Below, in pieces: positions 28,951 through 37,902 of a stretch of DNA of 64,000 nucleotides (positions are counted from its first letter, which is position 1; every line of letters starts with the position of its first letter). Below the pieces are notes generated by a model. That model was given only the letters and a program-made list of their open reading frames with translations, was not told where the DNA came from and searched no databases. Source of the DNA: Cognatiluteimonas telluris (GTDB lineage: Bacteria; Pseudomonadota; Gammaproteobacteria; Xanthomonadales; Xanthomonadaceae); NCBI RefSeq assembly GCF_011320095.1, contig NZ_JAANOY010000008.1, forward strand, positions 20,538 through 84,537, read 5' to 3'. Position numbers and translations under genes: made by a program.

Positions 28951-29315
28951 CGGGACCTCTCGGCCCACTGCGTAACGTGGGCGTGCGGGCGCGCACCGCG
29001 ATCCGCCGTGCGGACCCGTGGATGAAGGGGTGGCGCGGGGGCCGAAGTATACATGCCGCCTTCCGGGCGACGGCCGCCACGCGGGCGCGCAGCGGCCGCG
29101 CCGCGACACGTTCCGGCGGGACAAGCCGCGCGCCAATTCGGCTACCATGGCCCGCCGCCTCGGCCCGCGCTTGCGGCGGGGCCGCGTGGCGGCGATCCGC
29201 TGTATCGACGCTGCCCCCAAGAACCGGACCCGAACCGAGCCCGCCCCGTGACTTCCGGCTCCAACCCGCCCTCGCCTGCCGCCCTCGACCTGCGCCCGAA
29301 TCCCCGCGAGTGCGC
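28951..29315. other. 365-bp divergent intergenic region
   Basis: This gap separates the leftward acyl operon from the rightward glycosyltransferase operon. On the minus strand TATACT at 29046-29051 is a good -10 candidate about 95 bp before the LpxD-like start; the -35 position (GCCGTC) is weak. No coding region here looks real, although high GC leaves long open frames on both strands. Confidence 0.5.
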
Positions 29316-30248
29316 ATGGGCCTAATGCTCAGCGTTGTCGTGCCCGTCTTCCGCAGCGGCCCGATCCTGCCGGCGCTGCATGCGCGCGTGGCCGCGGCCC
29401 TGTCGGGCGTGGCCAGCGAGTGGGAACTGATCCTGGTCGACGATGCCAGCGGAGACGGCACCTTCGGCCACATGCTGGCGCTGCGTGCCTGCGATCCGCG
29501 CGTGCGGCTGATCCGCTTCGGCCGCAACATGGGCCAGCACCATGCCACCCTGTGCGGGATCAAGGCCGCGCGCGGCGATGTCGTCATCACCCTCGACGAC
29601 GACCTGCAGAACCCGCCGGAAGAAATCCCGGCCTTCCTCGCCAGGCTGGACGAAGGCTTCGACCTGGTCATCGGCCGCATCCGCGACGAGAAGAAGCACA
29701 GCGCGTGGCGGAATTTCTCCAGCGCGTTCGTGCAGCGCCTGGTGGGCGTGGTGCTTGGAAAGCCACGCGACCTGTCGCTGTCGAGCTACCGTGCGATGAC
29801 CCGGCGCGCGGCGACGGTGCTGGGCAGCTATCGCGGCGTGCAGACCTACCTGCCGGCGCTGTTCTTCGGCCTGATCCCGGCCGAGCGCATCGCCAACGTC
29901 GACGTCGCGCACGATGCGCGCCGGCACGGCGCCAGCCACTACACTTTGCGCAAGCTGCTCAAGCTCACGTCCTACCTCCTGATCAACCATTCCAGCGTCC
30001 CGCTGCGCCTGACGTCCGCGCTGGGGCTGGTGACGAGCATCGCCAGCGCGGTGTTCGCGGTTTACCTCGTCTCCGGCGCGCTGCTGCACGGCACCGCGGT
30101 CAAGGGCTGGACGTCGCTCGCGGTGCTCATCACCCTGGTCGGCGGCGCGATCCTGCTGTCGCTGGGCATCGTCGGCGAATACATCGGGCGCCTGCTGGTG
30201 GAGAGCTCGGCGCCGGAGCAGTTCCCGGTGTTCGAATCCCATGGTTGA
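29316..30248 (+). CDS. GT2 glycosyltransferase, ArnC/GtrB/DPM1-like (polyprenyl phosphate sugar)
   Basis: The 310-residue protein has a GT2 catalytic domain (3-220: LSVVVPVFRSGP, the DD in VDDASGDG, and TLDDDLQNPPEEIPAF) and two C-terminal membrane helices (about 230-255 and 265-290). This layout defines ArnC/GtrB/dolichol-phosphate-mannose-type enzymes that load a nucleotide sugar onto undecaprenyl phosphate at the cytoplasmic face. It opens a five-gene rightward operon with an 8-bp overlap to the next gene. The acceptor is inferred from the family; the sugar is probably the 4-amino-4,6-dideoxyhexose from WecE. Confidence 0.88.
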   Translation: MGLMLSVVVPVFRSGPILPALHARVAAALSGVASEWELILVDDASGDGTFGHMLALRACDPRVRLIRFGRNMGQHHATLCGIKAARGDVVITLDDDLQNPPEEIPAFLARLDEGFDLVIGRIRDEKKHSAWRNFSSAFVQRLVGVVLGKPRDLSLSSYRAMTRRAATVLGSYRGVQTYLPALFFGLIPAERIANVDVAHDARRHGASHYTLRKLLKLTSYLLINHSSVPLRLTSALGLVTSIASAVFAVYLVSGALLHGTAVKGWTSLAVLITLVGGAILLSLGIVGEYIGRLLVESSAPEQFPVFESHG

Positions 30249-30669
30249 ACGCGTTGGCGAAGGCGCGGGCGCATCGATGCGCACCCCGCGCGCCAGGCTG
30301 GCGATCCTGCTTGCCCTGGTGGCACTGAGCGTGGGACTGCAACTGGTGAACGCCTGGCTGGTCAAGCTTGCGGCCGCAACGCCGCCACCGCCACCGCTGC
30401 TCGGCGCGGGCCTGCTGCTCATCGTGCTTGCACTGGGGTTCGCGCGATTCTTCATCTGGAGCGGCATCTACAAGCGTTATCCGATCAGCCTGGCGTACCC
30501 CTTGTCGGCGATTTTCTTCCCCGCCGTGGTGCTGCTGGCCTGGACGATGGGCGAAGCGATCGGGGCCATGCAGGTCGCGGGAGCCACCGTGGTCATGGCG
30601 GGCGTGGTGCTGATGGTGACTGCCAGACCCCACCCCGCCGACGCGCCCGACCCGCCAATCATCGACTGA
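30241..30669 (+). CDS. EmrE-like small membrane protein (ArnE/ArnF-type flippase subunit), first copy
   Basis: The 142-residue protein has about four membrane helices and the SMR/EamA-type block YKRYPISLAYPLSAIFFP that is typical of ArnE/ArnF subunits. ArnE and ArnF together flip undecaprenyl-phosphate-Ara4N. It overlaps the GT2 gene by 8 bp. A second EmrE-like gene occurs two genes later, so the pair could form an ArnEF-style heterodimer that flips the lipid-linked sugar. The last 15 residues are a Pro/Asp-rich tail. Confidence 0.8.
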   Translation: MVERVGEGAGASMRTPRARLAILLALVALSVGLQLVNAWLVKLAAATPPPPPLLGAGLLLIVLALGFARFFIWSGIYKRYPISLAYPLSAIFFPAVVLLAWTMGEAIGAMQVAGATVVMAGVVLMVTARPHPADAPDPPIID

Positions 30670-30670
30670 A

Positions 30671-31513
30671 ATGCAACGACCGCTGCCGCAAATCATCACC
30701 AACGTCGAACGCGACGGGGACGGCATCTGGCGCGCGATCTCCAGTTCGGCGGTGTCCTACCCGGACGCCGGGCACGAGACCGTCCACGACGTCGAAGGCA
30801 ATTCGTTCTGGTTCGCGCACCGCAACCAGTGCATTGCCGCCGCCATTGCCCACCTGCCCCCCGATCGCACGCTGCCGTTTGCCGACATCGGCGGAGGCAA
30901 CGGGTTCGTGGCGGCGATGGTCCGTAGCCTGGGCTACCGCGTACTGCTGATCGAGCCCGGGACCGCGGGTATCGCCCATGCCCGCGAGCGTGAGATCGAC
31001 GAACTGGTACAGGCATCGGTGGTCGACCTGGACGTCGCCAAGGGCAGCCTTGGCGCCATTGGCCTGTTCGACGTGCTCGAACACATCCAGGACGATGCCG
31101 GCGCCTTGCGCGCAATGCGCGCGATGCTTGCCGATGGAGGGCGGATGTACGTGACGGTTCCAGCGCATCGATGGCTGTGGTCGAGCGCCGACGACCGGGC
31201 GGGCCATTTCCGGCGGTACACCACCGGAGAGCTGCGTGGACTGTTCGAACGTTGCGATTACACGGTCGAGCTATGCAGCTATTACTTCCGGCCGCTGCCA
31301 CTTCCGATGCTGCTCCTGCGTTGCCTGCCCGAACGCCTGGGGCTGCGCCGGGCGCCGTCCCGCGGGCGGGCGCAGGTTGCCGGGGAACATCGGCCAATGG
31401 GCTCGCTGCTGCAACGGCTGCTGTCCGGTGAGGTGCGCGCGTTGTCCCGCGGCCGCGAGCTCACCTTCGGCGCCAGCTGCCTGCTGGTCGCCACGCGGCA
31501 GGGCGCGGCTTGA
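30671..31513 (+). CDS. class I SAM-dependent methyltransferase in glycosylation operon
   Basis: The 280-residue protein has motif I FADIGGGNGFVA (about residues 74-85), a GLFDVLEHIQDD motif and DGGRMYVTVPAHRWLWSSAD, the pattern of methyltransferases common in polysaccharide clusters. It begins one base after the first EmrE-like gene. Position between two flippase-like genes suggests it methylates the sugar or its acyl group before or during transfer. Methylation of N-acylated amino sugars occurs in related flagellin glycans, but this substrate is an inference. Confidence 0.83.
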   Translation: MQRPLPQIITNVERDGDGIWRAISSSAVSYPDAGHETVHDVEGNSFWFAHRNQCIAAAIAHLPPDRTLPFADIGGGNGFVAAMVRSLGYRVLLIEPGTAGIAHAREREIDELVQASVVDLDVAKGSLGAIGLFDVLEHIQDDAGALRAMRAMLADGGRMYVTVPAHRWLWSSADDRAGHFRRYTTGELRGLFERCDYTVELCSYYFRPLPLPMLLLRCLPERLGLRRAPSRGRAQVAGEHRPMGSLLQRLLSGEVRALSRGRELTFGASCLLVATRQGAA

Positions 31514-31836
31514 CCGTGGGAACGACGCTGGTGGCCTATGCATCGCTGCTGCTCGTGCTGTCGTGCACCGCGACGGCACAGATCGCCTTCAAGGCCTGGC
31601 ACCTGTCCGGACGCCACGGCACCCTTGCGCTCGCGATCCTGCTGTTCGTCTGCATCCCGCCGGTGACCATCCTCACCGCACGCGAACTCGGCATCGGCAA
31701 GGTCTACGTGCTCATGAGCCTGAGCTACGCGCTGGTCGCCTTCATGGGATGGAAGCGCTTCGGCGAACCCGTGTCCCGCCGACAGGTGCAGGGCCTGGCC
31801 CTCATCACCCTCGGCTGCCTGATCTACACACTCTAG
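31510..31836 (+). CDS. EmrE-like small membrane protein (ArnE/ArnF-type), second copy
   Basis: The 108-residue protein has four predicted helices and the family block GIGKVYVLMSLSYALVAFMGWKRFGEPVS. Its length is that of ArnE/ArnF/EmrE. It overlaps the methyltransferase stop by 4 bp if TTG at 31510 is used (AGGG lies seven bases upstream); GTG at 31516 is the alternative. Together with the 30241 gene it probably forms the flippase for the lipid-linked sugar. Confidence 0.8.
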   Translation: MTVGTTLVAYASLLLVLSCTATAQIAFKAWHLSGRHGTLALAILLFVCIPPVTILTARELGIGKVYVLMSLSYALVAFMGWKRFGEPVSRRQVQGLALITLGCLIYTL

Positions 31837-31864
31837 CCGTGCCCCGTCGAGGATTGCATCCGCA

Positions 31865-33019
31865 ATGAAGATTCCGTTCAACAAGCCCTACATGACCGGG
31901 CGCGAACTGTGGTTGATCAGCCAGGCGCACGCGGCCGGACACCTGTCGGGTGATGGTCGCTTCACGCGCCAGTGCCACGAATGGCTCCAGGCCAAGACGG
32001 GTTGCCGCAAGGCCCTGCTGACCCATTCGTGCACCGCTGCCCTGGAAATGGCGGCCCTGTTGCTGGACCTGCAGCCCGGCGACGAAGTCATCATGCCCTC
32101 GTTCACCTTCGTTTCGACCGCCAACGGGTTCGTGCTGCGCGGAGCGGTGCCGGTTTTCGTGGACGTGCGCGCCGATACGCTGAACATCGACGAATCACTG
32201 ATCGAGGCGGCGATCACCCCACGGACCAAAGCGATCTGCATGGTCCATTACGCGGGGGTCGCGTGCGAGATGGAAGCGATCATGGACATCGCCCGCCGCC
32301 ATGGCCTGGCGATCGTGGAGGATGCGGCGCAAGGGATCTTCTCGACCTACCGCGGCAAGCCGCTGGGCAGCTTCGGCGCGTTGGGTGCGCTGAGCTTCCA
32401 TGAAACCAAGAACGTCATCTCCGGCGAAGGCGGTGCGCTGCTGGTCAACGATCCCGCCCTTTCCGAGCGTGCGGAGATCATCCGCGAGAAAGGCACCAAC
32501 CGCAGCCAGTTCTTCCGCGGCCAGGTCGACAAGTACACCTGGGTGGACATCGGCTCCTCCTACCTGCCGGGCGAGATCATCGCGGCCTTCCTGGCTGCGC
32601 AACTGGAGGACGCGGATGCCATCACCGCGCGGCGCATGGCGCTCTGGGAGCGCTACCACGCGTGGGCCGAGCCGCTTGAACGGCAGGGACTCCTGCGCCG
32701 GCCGGTCATCCCCGCCGATTGCGAGCACAACGCGCACATGTACTACCTGCTGTTGCCGTCATTGCAGGCGCGGACGCACTTCATCGAGACCTTGCGCGAC
32801 AGCGGCATTGGCGCCGTCTTCCATTACATCCCGCTCCATTCCTCGCCAGCGGGCATCCGGCTGGGTCGCGCGCATGGATCGATGTCGGTCACCGACGACA
32901 TCAGCGACCGGCTCGTGCGGATGCCGCTCTGGGTGGGCCTGGAGCCTCACATGGACGAAGTGCTCGAAAGCGCCCGCCGCGCCCTGGCGTCGGGTGGCCC
33001 GGAAGGCAGCATGGCCTGA
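31865..33019 (+). CDS. wecE: dTDP-4-amino-4,6-dideoxygalactose transaminase
   Basis: The 384-residue protein is very close to E. coli WecE/RffA over its whole length, sharing GDEVIMPSFTFVSTAN, FRGQVDKYTWxDIGSSYL and the PLP lysine at K182 in SFHETKN. The enzyme converts dTDP-4-keto-6-deoxyglucose to dTDP-Fuc4N (dTDP-4-amino-4,6-dideoxy-D-galactose). No wecD-like GNAT acetyltransferase or rml genes are in this window, so N-acylation may be done by the LpxD-like enzyme encoded divergently. Its 3' end overlaps the convergent membrane protein gene by 73 bp. Confidence 0.95.
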   Translation: MKIPFNKPYMTGRELWLISQAHAAGHLSGDGRFTRQCHEWLQAKTGCRKALLTHSCTAALEMAALLLDLQPGDEVIMPSFTFVSTANGFVLRGAVPVFVDVRADTLNIDESLIEAAITPRTKAICMVHYAGVACEMEAIMDIARRHGLAIVEDAAQGIFSTYRGKPLGSFGALGALSFHETKNVISGEGGALLVNDPALSERAEIIREKGTNRSQFFRGQVDKYTWVDIGSSYLPGEIIAAFLAAQLEDADAITARRMALWERYHAWAEPLERQGLLRRPVIPADCEHNAHMYYLLLPSLQARTHFIETLRDSGIGAVFHYIPLHSSPAGIRLGRAHGSMSVTDDISDRLVRMPLWVGLEPHMDEVLESARRALASGGPEGSMA

Positions 33020-34536
33020 CTTGGATAAAGCCGGTTGCGAAGGCGGAACTTCCGGGAATACACGCTCAGTTGATGGCTGCGCAGGAAGCGGGCGACGCTG
33101 ACGTAGTTGCCACAGTCGTCGCTTCCGATCGCACAGTGCGTCGCCTTCCTGGGCTTCTGCTGCGCCAATGCATCCAGCCACGCCGCACGTCGCTGTAGAT
33201 AGACGCTGCGATAGGTGACTCCCTGCCAGGTATGCAGGCTCATCGGGACCTGCAGCCCCAGGAGCACCACGAGCACCAGGCCCATGACGATCCGGCCCGC
33301 TGGCTGGATCGCCCGCGCATCCGCGGTCGTTTCCCCGAGCCGGGGCAACTGACTGATGGCCATGAGCAGCAATGCCATCACGTTCCAGATGTAGATCAAT
33401 ACATAGCGCGAGACCCACAGGTAGCCAGGGCCGTAAAGGCTGACCCTGACGATGAGCGTCGCCGCGACCAGCCCATAGAACATCCACATCAGGGCGATGG
33501 CCATGAAACTGATGGCATTGCGCCGACCGCACCATGCCCGCCACCAGAACCAGCCATGGAGCACCAGTACGACAAGCAGGATCGCGATTTCGCCTGCCAA
33601 TTGGGCGTCGCCCAACATCCAGCGCAGCTGCGCGCGATGGGCGACCGGCGCGATCAGAGGGATCCCGATCCGCGATACGACCTGCCCCGCGTGGTGCACC
33701 AGCAGCTGCAGTCGCTCGGCAACGCCAGGCTCGGGCCCGCCGGCTCCGCTTGCATAGGCCGGAAGCTCGGCCCGGCTGATGTAGCCCACCGCCATCGAAG
33801 CCCGGACCAGGTAATAGACGCCGTAGGCCGCAAGCATCGTCATGGAGGCCTTCAAGGCGGCACCACGGCGGTGGTCGCGCAGGCCGAACACCACCAGCGC
33901 CAGCATTGCCGCGATGCTGGTGATCAGGCCGACGTCATCGGCGACGATATCCATTGCCATCGCCGCTGCGAACAGGACCACCAGGTGCCACGCACGCGCA
34001 TGGCGATAGCCCCACCATGCCGCGACCAGGAACAGGATGACGAAGGCATGGCTGGTGTAGCCCAGCGTCAGCAGCGACCAGTTGAAGACCACGGGGGCAT
34101 TCAGCGACAGGTACACCGCCGCCAGGGCAACGAAGGCCGCCTTGGCCAGCATCGTCGGTCGTGACGGCCCATCGCCGCCGTGCCGGACGAGCAGCCATAG
34201 CATCGCCAGGTTGAAGAACGACGCCATGACCCCGATGAGCGCGGCGATGCCGAAATCCAGGTCGAAGTAGCGGTAGTGGAACAGCAGGATCAATTTCCGC
34301 AACGGCTGGGAGTGATCGAACAGGCTGCGCGTCACGAACAGGTCCGAAACGGCAAGATGTCCTTCCGCCGCCCGGCGCACGACCCAGTCGACGAAGACCC
34401 AATCGTCCGCGCTGACCATCGGGTTGACGGCCTTGATGGTGTACAGCAGCGCGTTTGCGCCGATGCAGACGAGTGCGGCGGCCAGCACGAAACCGATGGC
34501 CGTGCGTGCCAGGGTCGGGTTGACTGCAGGGGTCAT
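32947..34536 (-). CDS. large polytopic membrane protein, possible GT-C glycosyltransferase (first of pair)
   Basis: This 529-residue protein has about 11-12 hydrophobic segments and no recognised domain. After helix 1 a periplasmic-type loop contains SADDW, an acidic motif placed like the first-loop catalytic acidic residues of GT-C enzymes. A long C-terminal tail (after about 440) is hydrophilic with SDDCGNY. It is coupled to the upstream 34533-36161 gene (4-bp overlap). Being beside Und-P-sugar synthesis and flippase genes, it is a candidate for the periplasmic transferase. Its last 73 bp run antisense to wecE. Confidence 0.72.
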   Translation of the reverse strand: MTPAVNPTLARTAIGFVLAAALVCIGANALLYTIKAVNPMVSADDWVFVDWVVRRAAEGHLAVSDLFVTRSLFDHSQPLRKLILLFHYRYFDLDFGIAALIGVMASFFNLAMLWLLVRHGGDGPSRPTMLAKAAFVALAAVYLSLNAPVVFNWSLLTLGYTSHAFVILFLVAAWWGYRHARAWHLVVLFAAAMAMDIVADDVGLITSIAAMLALVVFGLRDHRRGAALKASMTMLAAYGVYYLVRASMAVGYISRAELPAYASGAGGPEPGVAERLQLLVHHAGQVVSRIGIPLIAPVAHRAQLRWMLGDAQLAGEIAILLVVLVLHGWFWWRAWCGRRNAISFMAIALMWMFYGLVAATLIVRVSLYGPGYLWVSRYVLIYIWNVMALLLMAISQLPRLGETTADARAIQPAGRIVMGLVLVVLLGLQVPMSLHTWQGVTYRSVYLQRRAAWLDALAQQKPRKATHCAIGSDDCGNYVSVARFLRSHQLSVYSRKFRLRNRLYPSQAMLPSGPPDARARRALSSTSSM

Positions 34537-36161
34537 CGGTTTTTCCGTGGTTTCATTGGCTGGAAGCGGACCGGCTTTTGCAGGCAGCCGGGCATCGGCC
34601 GCTCATAGGTGTAGAGGCGATTGCCGGCGACGATCGCTTCCGAAGCGGCGGGAAGGCAGCTTGGCGGGAGCGTAGCCCGATGCTGCCGCACGGGCAGCAG
34701 GATGAACCAGCGCTCGTTGCCCGGCATGTAGTTGACGCGGTCCCGATCGGCCAGCCAGGCCATCCGACGGACCAGCCGCCCGCCTGCGGGCGTACGGATC
34801 GGTGTGACCTGGATCGCACCGCCGGACAGCAGCGTGATCGTATTGGCTTCCCAATAGGTTGCGAACCCGCGGTCGAATCCGTGCTGCCGCAACCAATGGG
34901 TCGCCGCGAGCTGGTCCCGGTGCGTGGTCCGCTGCTTGATGGACATCCCCGCATACGCCGACGGTCCCGCCGATGGAAGCGCGCACACATTGGCGATGCC
35001 CGGCAGCAATCCCAGCATCAGCGCCACGCGCACCGCATGGCGCAGCGCCGCGGGTTCGGCCCGGCTGGCCACCGTTGCCGCCACCGGCAGCAGGGGCGAC
35101 AACGGGATCAATGCGTAGTAGATGCCATAGAACGGCTTGATGTTCTCGTACGTCAGCAGGTAGACGACGATTCCGCCGAATCCAGCCAGCGCGAAGAGGT
35201 AGACGAATCCCTGCCCCTGCGAGAACAACTGCCTGCGCCGGACATCCAGCACGGGGGCCACCAGCAGCAGCAGCCACACCATCGTCGTGATCGCGACCGC
35301 CGCCTGGGGCAGCAGCAGGTGGCGGGAGCCGGCAAAGTGCGCCGCCAGCTCGACCAGCTTGGCGGAATTCGTCGCGATTCGCCCGGGTGTCAACGCCAAT
35401 GCGAGTGTTGCGTAACTCGTGTCGACGAACACGTCCCGCAGCAACATGATATGCAGCCACCACCCCAGCAGCGCCGTCGCACAAGCCAGCCCCATCGCCA
35501 GCAGCAGGCGGCTGCGGCGGGCGCGCTCCAACCCGGAACCGGCCCAGCCGGCCAATGCCAGCAGCGACCCGGAAGCCAGCAGCGGCAGCAGGGTGTAGAC
35601 AAGCGCCTTCTTGGGGGACGAGGCGGTCATCAGCAGGGCCACCGCCAACGCGCCGAGCAGGGTGGCCACGTGTCCGCGCCGGAATACGAACGTCACCAGC
35701 AGCGCCAGGTAGCAGCACACCAGGCCCATCTGCACCGAGATGCCAAGGCCGACAACGACGTCCAGGTAGATCAGCGACGGCCCCAGCAACAGCAGCAGCG
35801 CGCCGGAGCAGGCCTGCAGCCAGTCGGCGCCCAGCAGGCGCGCAAGCAGGGCACTGGATGCGAATGCGAAACCCGCGCCCAGGCACGCCGAGAACACCGA
35901 TGTCGTGGTCGTCGGGCCGAAAGCCAGCGCGCCCAGCATCGCGATCTGCAGGCGGCCGTCGAAGCCGAGGCTGTCGCTGACATACGCCCAGTCCCGGGAG
36001 ACCAGGCGGCCGGCATGCGCGAGCTGGTCGGCCAGCAGGATGGTCGACGCCGAATCTGAATTGATGAAGGAGGCCGACCAGGCGAGCAGGAACACCAGCA
36101 ACGCGATCGCCGCGGCAAGGTCGACCACGGCCTGTACAGGGGGGTGCTTCAAGAGGGTCAC
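34533..36161 (-). CDS. large polytopic membrane protein, possible GT-C glycosyltransferase (second of pair)
   Basis: The 542-residue protein has about 11 hydrophobic segments, a first extracytoplasmic loop SFINSDSASTILLADQL with acidic residues, and a hydrophilic C-terminal domain (about 400-542) containing WEANTITLLSGG and CLPA...CLQKP cysteines. I recognise no family, but the plan (multi-helix core, first-loop acids, soluble C-terminal part) resembles GT-C transferases. It starts an operon whose second gene overlaps by 4 bp. It is divergent from the small lipoprotein gene at 36250. Confidence 0.72.
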   Translation of the reverse strand: MTLLKHPPVQAVVDLAAAIALLVFLLAWSASFINSDSASTILLADQLAHAGRLVSRDWAYVSDSLGFDGRLQIAMLGALAFGPTTTTSVFSACLGAGFAFASSALLARLLGADWLQACSGALLLLLGPSLIYLDVVVGLGISVQMGLVCCYLALLVTFVFRRGHVATLLGALAVALLMTASSPKKALVYTLLPLLASGSLLALAGWAGSGLERARRSRLLLAMGLACATALLGWWLHIMLLRDVFVDTSYATLALALTPGRIATNSAKLVELAAHFAGSRHLLLPQAAVAITTMVWLLLLVAPVLDVRRRQLFSQGQGFVYLFALAGFGGIVVYLLTYENIKPFYGIYYALIPLSPLLPVAATVASRAEPAALRHAVRVALMLGLLPGIANVCALPSAGPSAYAGMSIKQRTTHRDQLAATHWLRQHGFDRGFATYWEANTITLLSGGAIQVTPIRTPAGGRLVRRMAWLADRDRVNYMPGNERWFILLPVRQHRATLPPSCLPAASEAIVAGNRLYTYERPMPGCLQKPVRFQPMKPRKNR

Positions 36162-36249
36162 GGAGTGGACATGGCCGGTAGGGCACCGTGGCGACAGGGC
36201 GCCGGCGCGCGCATGCTATCATCGGCGGCTCACGACTGGCCCCGATGAC

Positions 36250-36705
36250 ATGCCTAGATTCCTGCTTCTCGGCGCAATGCTGGTGGTTTCGATGGCGGGC
36301 TGCAATCGCCCGGCGACCGCACCCGGGGCAGGCACGACGACGGCCACCGACCAGACGCACGCCGCGGCCGCGCCGGCCAGGCGTCCAGGCAAGCTGACAG
36401 CCGCGCAACTGGAACAGGTCGCCGCTTCGGGCAAGACCGGTTTGTGGTCGGAGACGCCGGAAGTCTGCACCAGTCGCAAGTTGCGCAAGCCATTCTTCGT
36501 GGTCTGGAACGTGCAGCCGTCCGGCGCCCGGAACGTTGTCCTGTACCTGGTCCAACGCGCAGGCGAACGCCGGGTGACGCGCGGCGGAGCCGTTGGTGGA
36601 CAGAGGCTTGGCCGGTGGGTACGCCCGGGCACGACGCTGCTGCTGCGCGATGCGGACAAGAAGACCGAACTGGGCAAGCTCGTCGTCGGTGGCAAGCACT
36701 GCTGA
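36250..36705 (+). CDS. small lipoprotein with beta-rich W/G domain (paralogue)
   Basis: The 151-residue protein has a lipobox SMAGC (Cys18), an Ala/Pro/Thr-rich linker and one Cys-bounded domain: CTSRKL, FFVVWNVQ, VVLYLVQRAG, GGQRLGRWVRPGTTLLLRDADKKTEL, ending GGKHC. It aligns by eye with the lipoprotein at 21863 and with the C-terminal part of the ABC ATPase at 39708. TATCAT at 36217-36222 is a possible -10. It is monocistronic, divergent from the two large membrane proteins. Function unknown. Confidence 0.75.
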   Translation: MPRFLLLGAMLVVSMAGCNRPATAPGAGTTTATDQTHAAAAPARRPGKLTAAQLEQVAASGKTGLWSETPEVCTSRKLRKPFFVVWNVQPSGARNVVLYLVQRAGERRVTRGGAVGGQRLGRWVRPGTTLLLRDADKKTELGKLVVGGKHC

Positions 36706-36821
36706 TCGCAAGTGCGTGGGTGCCCGCCGACCACAGGCGGCCCGACGCGCGCGGCGAACGGTGCGCGCGCATCGGCTGGCACGCTGGAATCGCGGTCGGC
36801 GGCCTGTCCCGGGCGCGCGGC

Positions 36822-37892
36822 TTACTCCCGGATCTGGTCGATGGCTTCCTCGTCGCAGATGATCTCCCCGGCGTCGGCGTCCTCGAGCGCGGCCGGCAGG
36901 GGCATGCCGGTTGCGGCGCCTGCCGGCTGGCTGCCGGCGAGGTAGTGGCGCGCGAAGCAGCGCATCACGTGGGCGACGCCGGCCTCGGTCACCTCGCGCG
37001 CATCGGGCTGGTAGTACATGCCGGCGTTGAAGCTGCCGGTGATGATCTCGAACGACGGAAAGTAGTCCACCCAGTCGAATTCGCGGACGACGCCCTCGGC
37101 GGCCACGCGCAGCACGGACTTGCTGTAGGTCGTCGCGGTCAGGACGTGGCGATCCTCGAATGTCGCGATCAGCGGCACCGGGGAAACCGTGAGCAGCACG
37201 CGCACGCGTGGATTGACCGCGCGCAGCAGGCCCAGGAACGCACGCAGGTCGGCGACCGTTTCGGCGACGTCGAAATTGACGAACTCATGCCGGCCCGGAT
37301 CGTATTCGCCCGCGGTCACGCCGGGGGCCAACGGGAAGACGGCGCCGTCCTGGCGCGAGCGCCAGCCTTCGGTCAGGCCCAGCGTGAACACGAACACGTT
37401 AGCCTGCCCGAACATTTCCCGCACGGCCGCCAAGTGCGAGGCGCGGTCGGCGTGCAACGCGTCCAGCGTTGTGAAGCCGCCCTCCTCGACGTTGGGCCGG
37501 TAAGGGTCGGCGTAGTGCCCATCCGGCCGGATCCAGTGATCCTCGGCCGGCATCCAGTCGCCATGGGCGCGCTGGAACAACTGCAGCAGTTGGCGCACGG
37601 TGTAGAGATTGCCGAAGCGGGCGGAAAACACTCCGTAGCCGCGGGCGCGCGCCTGCTCGGGGGTGGCGCCCCGGAGCCGTTCGGCGATGAAATAATTGAA
37701 CCCGGCGGCCTGCAGCTTGCGTGCGATGTGCTGGGCGAAACAGCTGCCGGCGGTCGCGACCTTGTCCTGGCGCCCGATCGTGAAGCGCGCGGCGACCACC
37801 GGATCGAGCAGGTGGCGTTCGACCGTGGAGACAGCGCGGCGCCAGAAGTGCGCCGGCGACAGGTCGGCATACGGATTGCGGGGGCGGCTCAT
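36822..37892 (-). CDS. GSCFA domain protein
   Basis: The 356-residue protein contains the namesake motif TAGSCFAQHIARKL (about 48-61) and later blocks of the GSCFA family: FVFTLGLTEGW, LLTVSPVPLIATF and VDYFPSFEII. The family is related to SGNH/GDSL hydrolases and is found in capsule and O-antigen loci, but its reaction is not settled; the Ser in GSCFA is the likely nucleophile. It follows the WcbI-like gene by 10 bp on the same strand. Together they probably modify the exported polysaccharide. Confidence 0.88.
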   Translation of the reverse strand: MSRPRNPYADLSPAHFWRRAVSTVERHLLDPVVAARFTIGRQDKVATAGSCFAQHIARKLQAAGFNYFIAERLRGATPEQARARGYGVFSARFGNLYTVRQLLQLFQRAHGDWMPAEDHWIRPDGHYADPYRPNVEEGGFTTLDALHADRASHLAAVREMFGQANVFVFTLGLTEGWRSRQDGAVFPLAPGVTAGEYDPGRHEFVNFDVAETVADLRAFLGLLRAVNPRVRVLLTVSPVPLIATFEDRHVLTATTYSKSVLRVAAEGVVREFDWVDYFPSFEIITGSFNAGMYYQPDAREVTEAGVAHVMRCFARHYLAGSQPAGAATGMPLPAALEDADAGEIICDEEAIDQIRE

Positions 37893-37902
37893 CGTGGGGC
37901 CC

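Noticed and set aside
31865..33019. Assignment of the DegT-family aminotransferase as ArnB or VioA
   Set aside because: The match to E. coli WecE/RffA extends through long identical blocks over the full length, which is stronger than to the other members.
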